Shown here piece after piece: positions 37,851-51,700 of a stretch of DNA of 64,000 bases. Numbering within the stretch: the stretch's first letter is position 1; the number at the start of each line of letters is the position of its first letter. The stretch lies in the NCBI RefSeq assembly GCF_963259705.1, contig NC_081846.1, positions 96,236,641 to 96,300,640 on the forward strand, read 5' to 3'. The DNA is from Myotis daubentonii. Lineage: Eukaryota; Chordata; Mammalia; Chiroptera; Vespertilionidae. The translations under genes were made by a program, and so were the position numbers. The notes below the pieces were generated by a model, which searched no databases, had not been told where the DNA came from, and saw nothing but the letters and a program-made list of their open reading frames with translations.

Positions 37851-40019
37851 ATAGTTCTCAGAAAGGACTAACAACGTGTAAGAAACACTTAAATAGATTC
37901 TTACTACATTTACTGTCGTATTCAATCACGGAGGTTTCTAGTGGAAAGCTGTGAAATGACGCAAATACTGGTAATATTTATGTCTCCGGGTACTTCCGGT
38001 GGCGTTTTTACGGGACTGTGCTTTGAAATATTAAGAGTTCATGCTTACAGAGCTCAGAATTGGTGTCTAAAGCCTTGGAATGATGAGAATATTGTTTCTA
38101 TTTCAATTAAGGAGGATTGGCTTTGGCGTTTTTTTGTGTGAATCAGTTAAAATGGTGACGATTCCGGTAAATACTTCTAAGCAAACTGTCTAATTTTGGT
38201 AAAACTGTTAAAATACACAATGATAGTTCCCAGAAATGATTAAGAACGTGTAAGAAACACCTCAAGTACACGTAAATAGAGTCTTACTACATTTACTGTC
38301 GTATTCAGTCACGGAGGTTTCCAGTGAAAGACCGTGAAATGACGCAAATACTGGTAATATTTACGTCTCCGGGTACTTCCGGTGGCGTTTTCACGGGACT
38401 GTGCTATGAAATATTAAGAGTTCATGCTTACAGAGCTCAGAATTGGTGTCTAACGCCTTGGAATGACGAGAATAGTGTTTCTGTTTACAATTAACGAGGA
38501 TTGGCTTTGGCGTTTTTTTGTGTGAATCAGTTAAAATGGTGACGATTCCGGTAAATACTTCTAAGCAAACTGTCTAATTTTGGTAAAACTGTTAAAATAC
38601 ACAATGATAGTTCCCAGAAAGGACTAACAACGTGTAAGAAACACCTCAAGTACACTTAAATAGATTCTTACTACATTTACTGTCGTATTCAATCACGGAG
38701 GTTTCTAGTGGAAAGCTGTGAAATGACGCAAATACTGGTAATATTTACGTCTCCGGGTACTTCCGGTGGCGTTTTCACGGGACTGTGCTTTGAAATATTA
38801 AGAGTTCATGCTTACAGAGCTCAGAATTGGTGTCTAAAGCCTTGGAATGACGAGAATAGTGTTTTTGTTTACAATTAAGGAGGATTGGCTTTGGCGTTTT
38901 TTTTGTGTGAATCAGTTAAAATGGTGACTATTCCGGTAAATACTTCTAATCAAACTTCCTAATTTTGGTAAAACTGTTAAAATACACAATGATAGTTCCC
39001 AGAAATGATTAAGAACGTGTAAGAAACACCTCAAGTACACGTAAATAGAGTCTTACTACATTAACTGTCGTATTCAGTCACGGAGGTTTCCAGTGAAAAG
39101 CTGTGAAATGACGCAAATACTGGTAATATTTACATCTCTGGGTACTTCCGGTGGCGTTTTCACGGGACTGTGCTTTGAAATATTAAGAGTTCATGCTTAC
39201 CGAGCTCAGAATTGGTGTCTAAAGCCTTGGAATGATGAGAGTATTGTTTCTCTTTACAATTAAGGAGGATTGGCTTTGGCGTTTTTTTGTGTGAATCAGT
39301 TAAAATGGTGACGATTCCGGTAAATACTTCTAAGCAAACTCTCTAATTTTGGTAAAACTGTTAAAATACACAATGATAGTTCTCAGAAAGGACAAACAAC
39401 GTGTAAGAAACACTTAAATAGATTCTTACTACATTTACTGTCGTATTCAATCACGGAGGTTTCTAGTGGAAAGCTGTGAAATGACGCAAACACTGGTAAT
39501 ATTTATGTCTCCGGGTACTTCCGGTGGCGTTTTCACGGGACTGTGCTTTGAAATATTAAGAGCTCATGCTTACAGAGCTCAGAATTGGTGTCTAAAGCCT
39601 TGGAATGATGAGAATAGTGTTTTTGTTTACAATTAAGGAGGATTGGCTTTGGCGTTTTTTTTGTGTGAATCAGTTAAAATGGTGACTATTCCGGTAAATA
39701 CTTCTAAGCAAACTTTCTAATTTTGGTAAAACTGTTAAAATACACAATGATAGTTCCCAGAAATGATTAAGAACGTGTAAGAAACACCTCAAGTACACGT
39801 AAATAGAGTCTTACTACATTTACTGTCCTATTCAGTCACGGAGTTTTCCAGTGGAAAGCTGTGAAATGAGGCAAATACTGGTAATATTTATGTCTCCGGG
39901 TACTTCCGGTGGCGTTTTCACGGGACTGTGCTTTGAAATATTAAGAGTTCATGCTTACCAAGCTCAGAATTGGTGTCTAAAGCCTTGGAATGATGAGAGT
40001 ATTGTTTCTCTTTACAATT

Positions 40020-41690
40020 AAGGAGGATTGGCTTTGGCGTTTTTTTGTGTGAATCAGTTAAAATGGTGACGATTCCGGTAAATACTTCTAAGCAAACTCT
40101 CTAATTTTGGTAAAACTGTTAAAATACACAATGATAGTTCTCAGAAAGGACTAACAACGTGTAAGAAACACTTAAATAGATTCTTACTACATTTACTGTC
40201 GTATTCAATCACGGAGGTTTCTAGTGGAAAGCTGTGAAATGACGCAAATACTGGTAATATTTATGTCTCCGGGTACTTCCAGTGGCGTTTTCACGGGACT
40301 GTGCTTTGAAATATTAAGAGTTCATGCTTACAGAGCTCAGAATTGGTGTCTAAAGCCTTGGAATGACGAGAATAGTGTTTTTGTTTACAATTAAGGAGGA
40401 TTGGCTTTGGCGTTTTTTTGTGTGTGAATCAGTTAAAATGGTGACCATTCCGGTAAATACTTCTAAGCAAACTTTCTAATTTTGGTAAAACTGTTAAAAT
40501 ACACAATGATAGTTCCCAGAAATGATTAAGAACGTGTAAGAAACACCTCAAGTACACGTAAATAGAGTCTTACTACATTTACTGTCCTATTCAGTCACGG
40601 AGGTTTCCAGTGGAAAGCTGTGAAATGAGGCAAATACTGGTAATATTTATGTCTCCGGGTACTTCCGGTGGCGTTTTCACGGGACTGTGCTTTGACAAAT
40701 TAAGTGTTCATGCTTACAGAGCTCAGAATTGGTGTCTAAAGCCTTGGAATGATGAGAATATTGTTTCTCTTTACAATTAAGGAGGATTGGCTTTGGCGTT
40801 TTTTTGTGTGAATCAGTTAAAATGGTGACGATTCCAGTAAATACTTCTAAGCAAACTGTCTAATTTTGGTAAAACTGTTAAAATACACAATGATAGTTCT
40901 CAGAAAGGACTAACAACGTGTAAGAAACACTTAAATAGATTCTTATTACATTTACTGTCGTATTCAATCACGGAGGTTTCTAGTGGAAAGCTGTGAAATG
41001 ACGCAAATACTGGTAATATTTATGTCTCCGGGTAGTTCCGGTGGCGTTTTTACGGGACTGTGCTTTGAAATATTAAGAGTTCATGCTTACAGAGCTCAGA
41101 ATTGGTGTCTAAAGCCTTGGAATGATGAGAATATTGTTTCTCTTTCAATTAAGGAGGATTGGCTTTGGCGTTTTTTTGTGTGAATCAGTTAAAATGGTGA
41201 CGATTCCGGTAAATACTTCTAAGCAAACTGTCTAATTTTGGTAAAACTGTTAAAATACACAATGATAGTTCCCAGAAATGATTAAGAACGTGTAAGAAAC
41301 ACCTCAAGTACACGTAAATAGAGTCTTACTACATTTACTGTCGTATTCAGTCACGGAGGTTTCCAGTGAAAGACCGTGAAATGACGCAAATACTAGTAAT
41401 ATTTACGTCTCCGGGTACTTCCGGTGGCGTTTTCACGGGACTGTGCTTTGAAATATTAAGAGTTCATGCTTACAGAGCTCAGAATTGGTGTCTAAAGCCT
41501 TGGAATGACGAGAATAGTGTTTTTGTTTATAATTAAGGAGGATTGGCTTTGGCGTTTTTTTTGTGTGAATCAGTTAAAATGGTGACGATTCCGGTAAATA
41601 CTTCTAAGCAAACTGTCTAATTTTGGTAAAACTGTTAAAATACACCATGATAGTTCCCAGAAATGATTAAGAACGTGTAAGAAACACCTC
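40020..41690. repeat. Family-2 duplication, copy 1 (offset ~3044)
   Basis: About 1.65 kb recurs at 43064-44734. Shared states are GTGTGTGAATC with GTGACCATTCC (about 40420/43464), TTTGACAAATTAAGTG (about 40691/43735), the ORF-extending monomer (40983/44027), and CCAGTGAAAGACCGTG (about 41363/44407). Right break: CATGATAGTTCCC with GAGTCTTAC against AATGATAGTTCCC with GATTCTTAC, near 41650-41710. Confidence 0.72.
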
Positions 41691-43485
41691 AAGTACACGT
41701 AAATAGAGTCTTACTACATTTACTGTCCTATTCAGTCACGGAGGTTTCCAGTGGAAAGCTGTGAAATGACGCAAATACTGGTAATATTTACGTCTCCGGG
41801 TACTTCCGGTGGCGTTTTCACGGGACTGTGCTTTGAAAAATTAAGAGTACATGCTTACAGAGCTCAGAATTGGTGTCTGAAGCCTTGGAATGACGAGAAT
41901 ATTTTTTCTCTTTACAATTAAGGAGGATTGGCTTTGGCGTTTTTTTGTGTGAATCAGTTAAAATGGTGACGATTCCGGTAAATACTTCTAAGCAAACTGT
42001 CTAATTTTGGTAAAACTGTTAAAATACACAATGATAGTTCTCAGAAAGGACTAACAACGTGTAAGAAACACATAAATAGATTCTTACTACATTTACTGTC
42101 GTATTCAATCACGGAGGTTTCTAGTGGAAAGCTGTGAAATGACGCAAATAGTGGTAATATTTATGTCTCCGGGTACTTCCGGTGGCGTTTTCACGGGACT
42201 GTGCTTTGAAATATTAAGAGTTCATGCTTACAGAGCTCAGAATTGGTGTCTAAAGCCTTGGAATGACGAGAATAGTGTTTTTGTTTACAATTAAGGAGGA
42301 TTGGCTTTGGCGTTTTTTTGTGTGTGAATCAGTTAAAATGGTGACCATTCCGGTAAATACTTCTAAGCAAACTGTCTAATTTTGGTAAAACTGTTAAAAT
42401 ACACAATGATAGTTCCCAGAAATGATTAAGAACGTGTAAGAAACACCTCAAGTACACGTAAATAGAGTCTTACTACATTTACTGTCGTATTCAGTCACGG
42501 AGGTTTCCAGTGAAAGACCGTGAAATGACGCAAATACTGGTAATATTTACGTCTCCGGGTACTTCCGGTGGCGTTTTCACGGGACTGTGCTTTGAAATAT
42601 TAAGAGTTCATGCTTACAGAGCTCAGAATTGGTGTCTAAAGCCTTGGAATGACGAGAATAGTGTTTTTGTTTATAATTAAGGAGGATTGGCTTTGGCGTT
42701 TTTTTTGTGTGAATCAGTTAAAATGATGACGATTCCGGTAAATACTTCTAAGCAAACTGTCTAATTTTGGTAAAACTGTTAAAATACACCATGATAGTTC
42801 CCAGAAATGATTAAGAACGTGTAAGAAACACCTCAAGTACACGTAAATAGAGTCTTACTACATTTACTGTCCTATTCAGTCACGGAGGTTTCCAGTGGAA
42901 AGCTGTGAAATGACGCAAATACTGGTAATATTTACGTCTCCGGGTACTTCCGGTGGCGTTTTCACGGGACTGTGCTTTGAAAAATTAAGAGTACATGCTT
43001 ACAGAGCTCAGAATTGGTGTCTGAAGCCTTGGAATGACGAGAATATTTTTTCTCTTTACAATTAAGGAGGATTGGCTTTGGCGTTTTTTTGTGTGAATCA
43101 GTTAAAATGGTGACGATTCCGGTAAATACTTCTAAGCAAACTGTCTAATTTTGGTAAAACTGTTAAAATACACAATGATAGTTCTCAGAAAGGACTAACA
43201 ACGTGTAAGAAACACATAAATAGATTCTTACTACATTTACTGTCGTATTCAATCACGGAGGTTTCTAGTGGAAAGCTGTGAAATGACGCAAATAGTGGTA
43301 ATATTTATGTCTCCGGGTACTTCCGGTGGCGTTTTCACGGGACTGTGCTTTGAAATATTAAGAGTTCATGCTTACAGAGCTCAGAATTGGTGTCTAAAGC
43401 CTTGGAATGACGAGAATAGTGTTTTTGTTTACAATTAAGGAGGATTGGCTTTGGCGTTTTTTTGTGTGTGAATCAGTTAAAATGG
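41198..43485. repeat. 3-mer higher-order repeat, two tandem 1144-bp units
   Basis: Bases 41198-42341 and 42342-43485 are tandem copies of three monomers. Shared states are CAGTGAAAGACCGTG (offset 1144), GTTTTTGTTTATAATTAAGG (about 41521/42665), ATTTTTTCTCTTTAC (about 41902/43046) and GCAAATAGTGGTAAT (about 42143/43287). The unit is 8 bp short of 3 x 384, mainly because it includes one monomer with the 11-bp AAACACATAAATAG deletion. Confidence 0.85.
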
Positions 43486-45389
43486 TGACCATTCCGGTAA
43501 ATACTTCTAAGCAAACTTTCTAATTTTGGTAAAACTGTTAAAATACACAATAATAGTTCCCAGAAATGATTAAGAACGTGTAAGAAACCCCTCAAGTACA
43601 CGTAAATGGAGTCTTACTACATTTACTGTCCTATTCAGTCACGGAGGTTTCCAGTGGAAAGCTGTGAAATGAGGCAAATACTGGTAATATTTATGTCTCC
43701 GGGTACTTCCGGTGGCGTTTTCACGGGACTGTGCTTTGACAAATTAAGTGTTCATGCTTACAGAGCTCAGAATTGGTGTCTAAAGCCTTGGAATGATGAG
43801 AATATTGTTTCTCTTTACAATTAAGGAGGATTGGATATGGCGTTTTTTTGTGTGAATCAGTTAAAATGGTGACGATTCCAGTAAATACTTCTAAGCAAAC
43901 TGTCTAATTTTGGTAAAACTGTTAAAATACACAATGATAGTTCTCAGAAAGGACTAACAACGTGTAAGAAACACTTAAATAGATTCTTACTACATTTACT
44001 GTCGTATTCAATCACGGAGGTTTCTAGTGGAAAGCTGTGAAATGACGCAAATACTGGTAATATTTATGTCTCCGGGTACTTCCGGTGGCGTTTTTACGGG
44101 ACTGTGCTTTGAAATATTAAGAGTTAATGCTAACAGAGCTCAGAATTGGTGTCTAAAGCCTTGGAATGATGAGAATATTGTTTCTCTTTCAATTAAGGAG
44201 GATTGGCTTTGGCGTTTTTTTGTGTGAATCAGTTAAAATGGTGTCGATTCCGGTAAATACTTCTAAGCAAACTGTCTAATTTTGGTAAAACTGTTAAAAT
44301 ACACAATGATAGTTCCCAGAAATGATTAAGAACGTGTAGGAAACACCTCAAGTACACGTAAATAGAGTCTTACTACATTTACTGTCGTATTCAGTCACGG
44401 AGGTTTCCAGTGAAAGACCGTGAAATGACGCAAATACTGGTAATATTTACGTCTCCGGGTACTTCCGGTGGCGTTTTCACGGGACTGTGCTTTGAAATAT
44501 TAAGAGTTCATGCTTACAGAGCTCAGAATTGGTGTCTAAAGCCTTGGAATGATGAGAATAGTGTTTTTGTTTACAATTAAGGAGGATTGGCTTTGGCGTT
44601 TTTTTTGTGTGAATCAGTTAAAATGATGACGATTCCGGTAAATACTTCTAAGCAAACTGTCTAATTTTGGTAAAACTGTTAAAATACACAATGATAGTTC
44701 CCAGAAATGATTAAGAACGTGTAAGAAACACCTCAAGTACAAGTAAATAGATTCTTACTACATTTACTGTTGTATTCAATCACGGAGGTTTCTAGTGGAA
44801 AGCTGTGAAATGACGCAAATACTGGTAATATTTACATCTCCGGGTACTTCCGGTGGCGTTTTCACGGGACTGTGCTTTGAAATATTAAGAGTTCATGCTT
44901 ACAGAGCTCAGAATTGGTGTCTAAAGCCTTGGAATGACGAGAATAGTGTTTTTGTTTACAATTAAGGAGGATTGGCTTTGGCGTTTTTTTTGTGTGAATC
45001 AGTTAAAATGGTGACAATTCCGGTAAATACTTCTAAGCAAACTTTCTAATTTTGGTAAAACTGTTAAAATACACAATGATAGTTCCCAGAAATGATTAAG
45101 AACGTGTAAGAAACACCTCAAGTACACGTAAATAGAGTCTTACTACATTTACTGTCCTATTCAGTCACGGAGGTTTCCAGTGGAAAGCTGTGAAATGAGG
45201 CAAATACTGGTAATATTTATGTCTCCGGGTACTTCCGGTGGCGTTTTCACGGGACTGTGCTTTGACAAATTAAGTGTTCATGCTTACAGAGCTCAGAATT
45301 GGTGTCTAAAGCCTTGGAATGATGAGAATATTGTTTCTCTTTACAATTAAGGAGGATTGGCTTTGGCGTTTTTTTGTGTGAATCAGTTA

Positions 45390-47470
45390 AAATGATGACG
45401 ATTCTGGTAAATACTTCTAAGCAAACTGTCTAATTTTGGTAAAACTGTTAAAATACACAATGGTAGTTCCCAGAAAGGACTAACAACGTGTAAGAAACAC
45501 CTCAAGTACACGTAAATAGAGTCTTACTACATTTACTGTCGTATTCATTCACGTAGGTTTCCAGTGAAAAGCTGTGAAATGACGCAAATACTGGTAATAT
45601 TTACATCTCCGGGTACTTCCTGTGGCATTTTCACGGGACTGTGCTTTGAAATATTAAGAGTTCATGCTTACCGAGCTCAGAATTGGTGTCTAAAGCCTTG
45701 GAATGATGAGAGTATTGTTTCTCTTTACAATTAAGGAGGATTGGTTTTGGCGTTTTTTTGTGTGAATCAGTTAAAATGGTGACGATTCCGGTAAATACTT
45801 CTAAGCAAACTCTCTAATTTTGGTAAAACTGTTAAAATACACATTGATAGTTCTCAGAAAGGACTAACAACGTGTAAGAAACACTTAAATAGATTCTTAC
45901 TACATTTACTGTCGTATTCAATCACGGAGGTTTCTAGTGGAAAGCTGTGAAATGACACAAATACTGGTAATATTTATGTCTCCGGGTACTTCCGGTGGCG
46001 TTTTCACGGGACTGTGCTTTGAAATATTAAGAGTTCATGCTTACAGAGCTCAGAATTGGTGTCTAAAGCCTTGGAATGATGAGAATATTGTTTCTCTTTC
46101 AATTAAGGAGGATTGGCTTTGGCGTTTTTTCTGTGTGAATCAGTTAAAATGGTGACGATTCCGGTAAATACTTCTAAGCAAACTCTCTAATTTTGGTAAA
46201 ACTGTTAAAATACACAATGATAGTTCCCAGAAATGATTAAGAACGTGTAAGAAACACCTCAAGTACACGTAAATAGAGTCTTACTACATTTACTGTCGTA
46301 TTCAGTCACGGAGGTTTCCAGTGAAAGACCGTGAAATGACGCAAATACTGGTAATATTTACGTCTCCGGGTACTTCCGGTGGCGTTTTCACGGGACTGTG
46401 CTATGAAATATTAAGAGTTCATGCTTACAGAGCTCAGAATTGGTGTCTAACGCCTTGGAATGACGAGAATAGTGTTTCTGTTTACAATTAACGAGGATTG
46501 GCTTTGGCGGTTTTTTGTGTGAATCAGTTAAAATGGTGACTATTCCGGTAAATACTTCTAAGCAAACTGTCTAATTTTGGTAAACTGTTAAAATACACAA
46601 TGATAGTTCCCAGAAAGGACTAACCTCGTGTAAGAAACACCTCAAGTACACTTAAATAGATTCTTACTACATTTACTGTTGTATTCAATCACGGAGGTTT
46701 CTAGTGGAAAGCTGTGAAATGATGCAAATACTGGAAATATTTACGTCTCCGGGTACTTCCGGTGGCGTTTTCACGGGACTGTGCTTTGAAATATTAAGAG
46801 TTCATGCTTACAGAGCTCAGAATTGGTGTCTAAAGCCTTGGAATGACGAGAATAGTGTTTTTGTTTACAATTAAGGAGGATTGGCTTTGGCGTTTTTTTT
46901 GTGTGAATCAGTTAAAATGGTGACAATTCCGGTAAATACTTCTAAGCAAACTTTCTAATTTTGGTAAAACTGTTAAAATACACAATGATAGTTCCCAGAA
47001 ATGATTAAGAACGTGTAAGAAACACCTCAAGTACACGTAAATAGAGTCTTACTACATTTACTGTTGTATTCAATCACGGAGGTTTCTAGTGGAAAGCTGT
47101 GAAATGACGCAAATACTGGTAATATTTACGTCTCCGGGTACTTCCGGTGGCGTTTTCACGGGACTGTGCTTTGAAATATTAAGAGTTCATGCTTACAGAG
47201 CTCAGAATTGGTGTCTAAAGCCTTGGAATGACGAGAATAGTGTTTTTGTTTACAATTAAGGAGGATTGGCTTTGGCGTTTTTTTTGTGTGAATCAGTTAA
47301 AATGGTGACAATTCCGGTAAATACTTCTAAGCAAACTTTCTAATTTTGGTAAAACTGTTAAAATACACAATGATAGTTCCCAGAAATGATTAAGAACGTG
47401 TAAGAAACACCTCAAGTACACGTAAATAGAGTCTTACTACATTTACTGTCCTATTCAGTCACGGAGGTTT
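45390..47470. repeat. Family-2 8-mer repeat, copy 1 (offset 3060/3061)
   Basis: This segment matches 48451-50530. The offset is 3061 bp at AAATGATGACGATTCTGG and becomes 3060 after the second copy loses 1 bp (TTCACAGACTG for TTCACGGGACTG) near 48693. Shared states include TTCCTGTGGCATTTTC, TTACCGAGCTC, TTTTTTCTGTGTG, GGCGGTTTTTTGTG and GACTAACCTCGTG. It ends where the first copy has AGTGGAAAGCTG and the second AGTGAAAGACCG. Confidence 0.82.
45937..46155 (+). other. Extended open frame of a family-2 monomer (probably noncoding)
   Basis: This is the family-1 frame lengthened to 72 codons from GTG. Two small changes cause it: loss of one A in TTTCAATTAAG, which shifts past the usual TAA, and TTTTTTC in place of T7. 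The translation is the same at 48997-49215 and 51291-51509. Related 66-codon versions, ending at GTG TGA, occur at 37941, 40983 and 44027. The copies lie in known HOR units, so their identity reflects duplication and is not evidence of selection. No promoter or start context is evident. Confidence 0.3.
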
Positions 47471-47690
47471 CCAGTGGAAAGCTGTGAAATGAGGCAAATA
47501 CTGGTAATATTTTTGTCTCCGGGTACTTCCGGTGGCGTTTTCACGGGACTGTGCTTTGACAAATTAAGTGTTCATGCTTACAGAGCTCAGAATTGGTGTC
47601 TAAAGCCTTGGAATGATGAGAATATTGTTTCTCTTTACAATTAAGGAGGATTGGCTTTGGCGTTTTTTTGTGTGAATCAGTTAAAATGGT

Positions 47691-48450
47691 GACGGTTCCT
47701 GTAAATACTTCTATGCAACATGTCTAATTTTGCTAAAACTGATAAAATACACAATGAGAGTTCCCAGAAATGATTAAAAACGTGGAAGAAACACTTCAAG
47801 TACACGTAAACAGATTTTAACTACATTTACTGTCGAATTCAATCACGGAGGTTTCCAGTGGAAAGCTGTGAAATGACGAAAATAGTGGTAATGTTTACAA
47901 ATACGGGTACTTCCGGTGGCGTTTGGAAGGGAGTGTGCTTTCAATTATTAAGAGTTCATGTTTACAGAGCTCAGAATTGGTGTGTAAAGACTTGGAGTGA
48001 CGAGAATAGTGTTTATGTTTACAATTAAGAGGATTGGGTTCGGCGTTTTTGTGTGTGAATCAGTTAAAATGGTGACGGTTCTAGTAAATACTTCTAAGCA
48101 AAATGCCTAATTTTGGTAAAACTGTTAAAATACACAATGAGAGTTCCCAGAAATGATTAAGAACGTGTAATAAACACCTCAAGTACACGTAAATAGATTT
48201 TTACTACATTTACTGTCTAATACAATCACAGAGGTTTCCCGTGGAAAACTGTTGAATGATGAAAATACTGGTAATGTTTACAAGTCCGGGTACTTCCGGT
48301 GGCCTTTTCACGGTTCTGTGCTTTCAATTATTAAGAGTTCATGTTTACAGAGCTCAGAATTGGTGTCTAACGCCTTGGAATCAGGAGAATAGTTTTTAGG
48401 TTTACAATTTAGGAGGATTGGCTTTGGCGTTTTTTTGTGTGAATCAGTTA
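47691..48450. repeat. Two-monomer family-3 island inside family 2 (copy 1)
   Basis: About 760 bp (two monomers) with family-3 states lies between family-2 monomers. It starts at GACGGTTCCTGTAAATAC and contains CTATGCAACATGTC, GGCGTTTGGAAGGG, GTCGAATTC and CGGTTCTG. It ends where AAATGATGACGATTCTGG resumes family 2. A near-identical copy lies 6123 bp downstream. A closely related run starts near 58024 in the family-3 block. Confidence 0.85.
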
Positions 48451-48732
48451 AAATGATGACGATTCTGGTAAATACTTCTAAGCAAACTGTCTAATTTTGG
48501 TAAAACTGTTAAAATACACAATGATAGTTCCCAGAAAGGACTAACAACGTGTAAGAAACACCTCAAGTACACGTAAATAGAGTCTTACTACATTTACTGT
48601 CGTATTCATTCACGTAGGTTTCCAGTGAAAAGCTGTGAAATGACGCAAATACTGGTAATATTTACATCTCCGGGTACTTCCTGTGGCATTTTCACAGACT
48701 GTGCTTTGAAATATTAAGAGTTCATGCTTACC

Positions 48733-51700
48733 GAGCTCAGAATTGGTGTCTAAAGCCTTGGAATGATGAGAGTATTGTTTCTCTTTACAATTAAGGAGGA
48801 TTGGTTTTGGCGTTTTTTTGTGTGAATCAGTTAAAATGGTGACGATTCCGGTAAATACTTCTAAGCAAACTCTCTAATTTTGGTAAAACTGTTAAAATAC
48901 ACATTGATAGTTCTCAGAAAGGACTAACAACGTGTAAGAAACACTTAAATAGATTCTTACTACATTTACTGTCGTATTCAATCACGGAGGTTTCTAGTGG
49001 AAAGCTGTGAAATGACGCAAATACTGGTAATATTTATGTCTCCGGGTACTTCCGGTGGCGTTTTCACGGGACTGTGCTTTGAAATATTAAGAGTTCATGC
49101 TTACAGAGCTCAGAATTGGTGTCTAAAGCCTTGGAATGATGAGAATATTGTTTCTCTTTCAATTAAGGAGGATTGGCTTTGGCGTTTTTTCTGTGTGAAT
49201 CAGTTAAAATGGTGACGATTCCGGTAAATACTTCTAAGCAAACTCTCTAATTTTGGTAAAACTGTTAAAATACACAATGATAGTTCCCAGAAATGATTAA
49301 GAACGTGTAAGAAACACCTCAAGTACACGTAAATAGAGTCTTACTACATTTACTGTCGTATTCAGTCACGGAGGTTTCCAGTGAAAGACCGTGAAATGAC
49401 GCAAATACTGGTAATATTTACGTCTCCGGGTACTTCCGGTGGCGTTTTCACGGGACTGTGCTATGAAATATTAAGAGTTCATGCTTACAGAGCTCAGAAT
49501 TGGTGTCTAACGCCTTGGAATGACGAGAATAGTGTTTCTGTTTACAATTAACGAGGATTGGCTTTGGCGGTTTTTTGTGTGAATCAGTTAAAATGGTGAC
49601 TATTCCGGTAAATACTTCTAAGCAAACTGTCTAATTTTGGTAAACTGTTAAAATACACAATGATAGTTCCCAGAAAGGACTAACCTCGTGTAAGAAACAC
49701 CTCAAGTACACTTAAATAGATTCTTACTACATTTACTGTTGTATTCAATCACGGAGGTTTCTAGTGGAAAGCTGTGAAATGATGCAAATACTGGTAATAT
49801 TTACGTCTCCGGGTACTTCCGGTGGCGTTTTCACGGGACTGTGCTTTGAAATATTAAGAGTTCATGCTTACAGAGCTCAGAATTGGTGTCTAAAGCCTTG
49901 GAATGACGAGAATAGTGTTTTTGTTTACAATTAAGGAGGATTGGCTTTGGCGTTTTTTTTGTGTGAATCAGTTAAAATGGTGACAATTCCGGTAAATACT
50001 TCTAAGCAAACTTTCTAATTTTGGTAAAACTGTTAAAATACACAATGATAGTTCCCAGAAATGATTAAGAACGTGTAAGAAACACCTCAAGTACACGTAA
50101 ATAGAGTCTTACTACATTTACTGTTGTATTCAATCACGGAGGTTTCTAGTGGAAAGCTGTGAAATGACGCAAATACTGGTAATATTTACGTCTCCGGGTA
50201 CTTCCGGTGGCGTTTTCACGGGACTGTGCTTTGAAATATTAAGAGTTCATGCTTACAGAGCTCAGAATTGGTGTCTAAAGCCTTGGAATGACGAGAATAG
50301 TGTTTTTGTTTACAATTAAGGAGGATTGGCTTTGGCGTTTTTTTTGTGTGAATCAATTAAAATGGTGACAATTCCGGTAAATACTTCTAAGCAAACTTTC
50401 TAATTTTGGTAAAACTGTTAAAATACACAATGATAGTTCCCAGAAATGATTAAGAACGTGTAAGAAACACCTCAAGTACACGTAAATAGAGTCTTACTAC
50501 ATTTACTGTCCTATTCAGTCACGGAGGTTTCCAGTGAAAGACCGTGAAATGACGCAAATACTGGTAATATTTACGTCTCCGGGTACTTCCGTTGGCGTTT
50601 TCACGGGACTGTGCTATGAAATATTAAGAGTTCATGCTTACAGAGCTCAGAATTGGTGTCTAACGCCTTGGAATGACGAGAATAGTGTTTCTGTTTACAA
50701 TTAACGAGGATTGGCTTTGGCGGTTTTTTGTGTGAATCAGTTAAAATGGTGACTATTCCGGTAAATACTTCTAAGCAAACTGTCTAATTTTGGTAAAACT
50801 GTTAAAATACACAATGATAGGTCCCAGAAAGGACTAACAACGTGTAAGAAACACCTCAAGTACACTTAAATAGATTCTTACTACATTTACTGTCGTATTC
50901 AATCACGGAGGTTTCTAGTGGAAAGCTGTGAAATGACGCAAATACTGGTAATATTTACGTCTCCGGGTACTTCCGGTGGCGTTTTCACGGGACTGTGCTT
51001 TGAAATATTAAGAGTTCATGCTTACAGAGCTCAGAATTGGTGTCTAAAGCCTTGGAATGATGAGAGTATTGTTTCTCTTTACAATTAAGGAGGATTGGTT
51101 TTGGCGTTTTTTTGTGTGAATCAGTTAAAATGGTGACGATTCCGGTAAATACTTCTAAGCAAACTCTCTAATTTTGGTAAAACTGTTAAAATACACATTG
51201 ATAGTTCTCAGAAAGGACTAACAACGTGTAAGAAACACTTAAATAGATTCTTACTACATTTACTGTCGTATTCAATCACGGAGGTTTCTAGTGGAAAGCT
51301 GTGAAATGACGCAAATACTGGTAATATTTATGTCTCCGGGTACTTCCGGTGGCGTTTTCACGGGACTGTGCTTTGAAATATTAAGAGTTCATGCTTACAG
51401 AGCTCAGAATTGGTGTCTAAAGCCTTGGAATGATGAGAATATTGTTTCTCTTTCAATTAAGGAGGATTGGCTTTGGCGTTTTTTCTGTGTGAATCAGTTA
51501 AAATGGTGACGATTCCGGTAAATACTTCTAAGCAAACTCTCTAATTTTGGTAAAACTGTTAAAATACACAATGATAGTTCCCAGAAATGATTAAGAACGT
51601 GTAAGAAACACCTCAAGTACACGTAAATAGAGTCTTACTACATTTACTGTCGTATTCAGTCACGGAGGTTTCCAGTGAAAGACCGTGAAATGACGCAAAT

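Noticed and set aside
43606..43824. 72-codon frame starting upstream of the usual GTG
   Set aside because: A single base change (AAATGGAGTC for AAATAGAGTC) creates an ATG and joins the upstream sequence to the common frame. Nothing else supports a gene.
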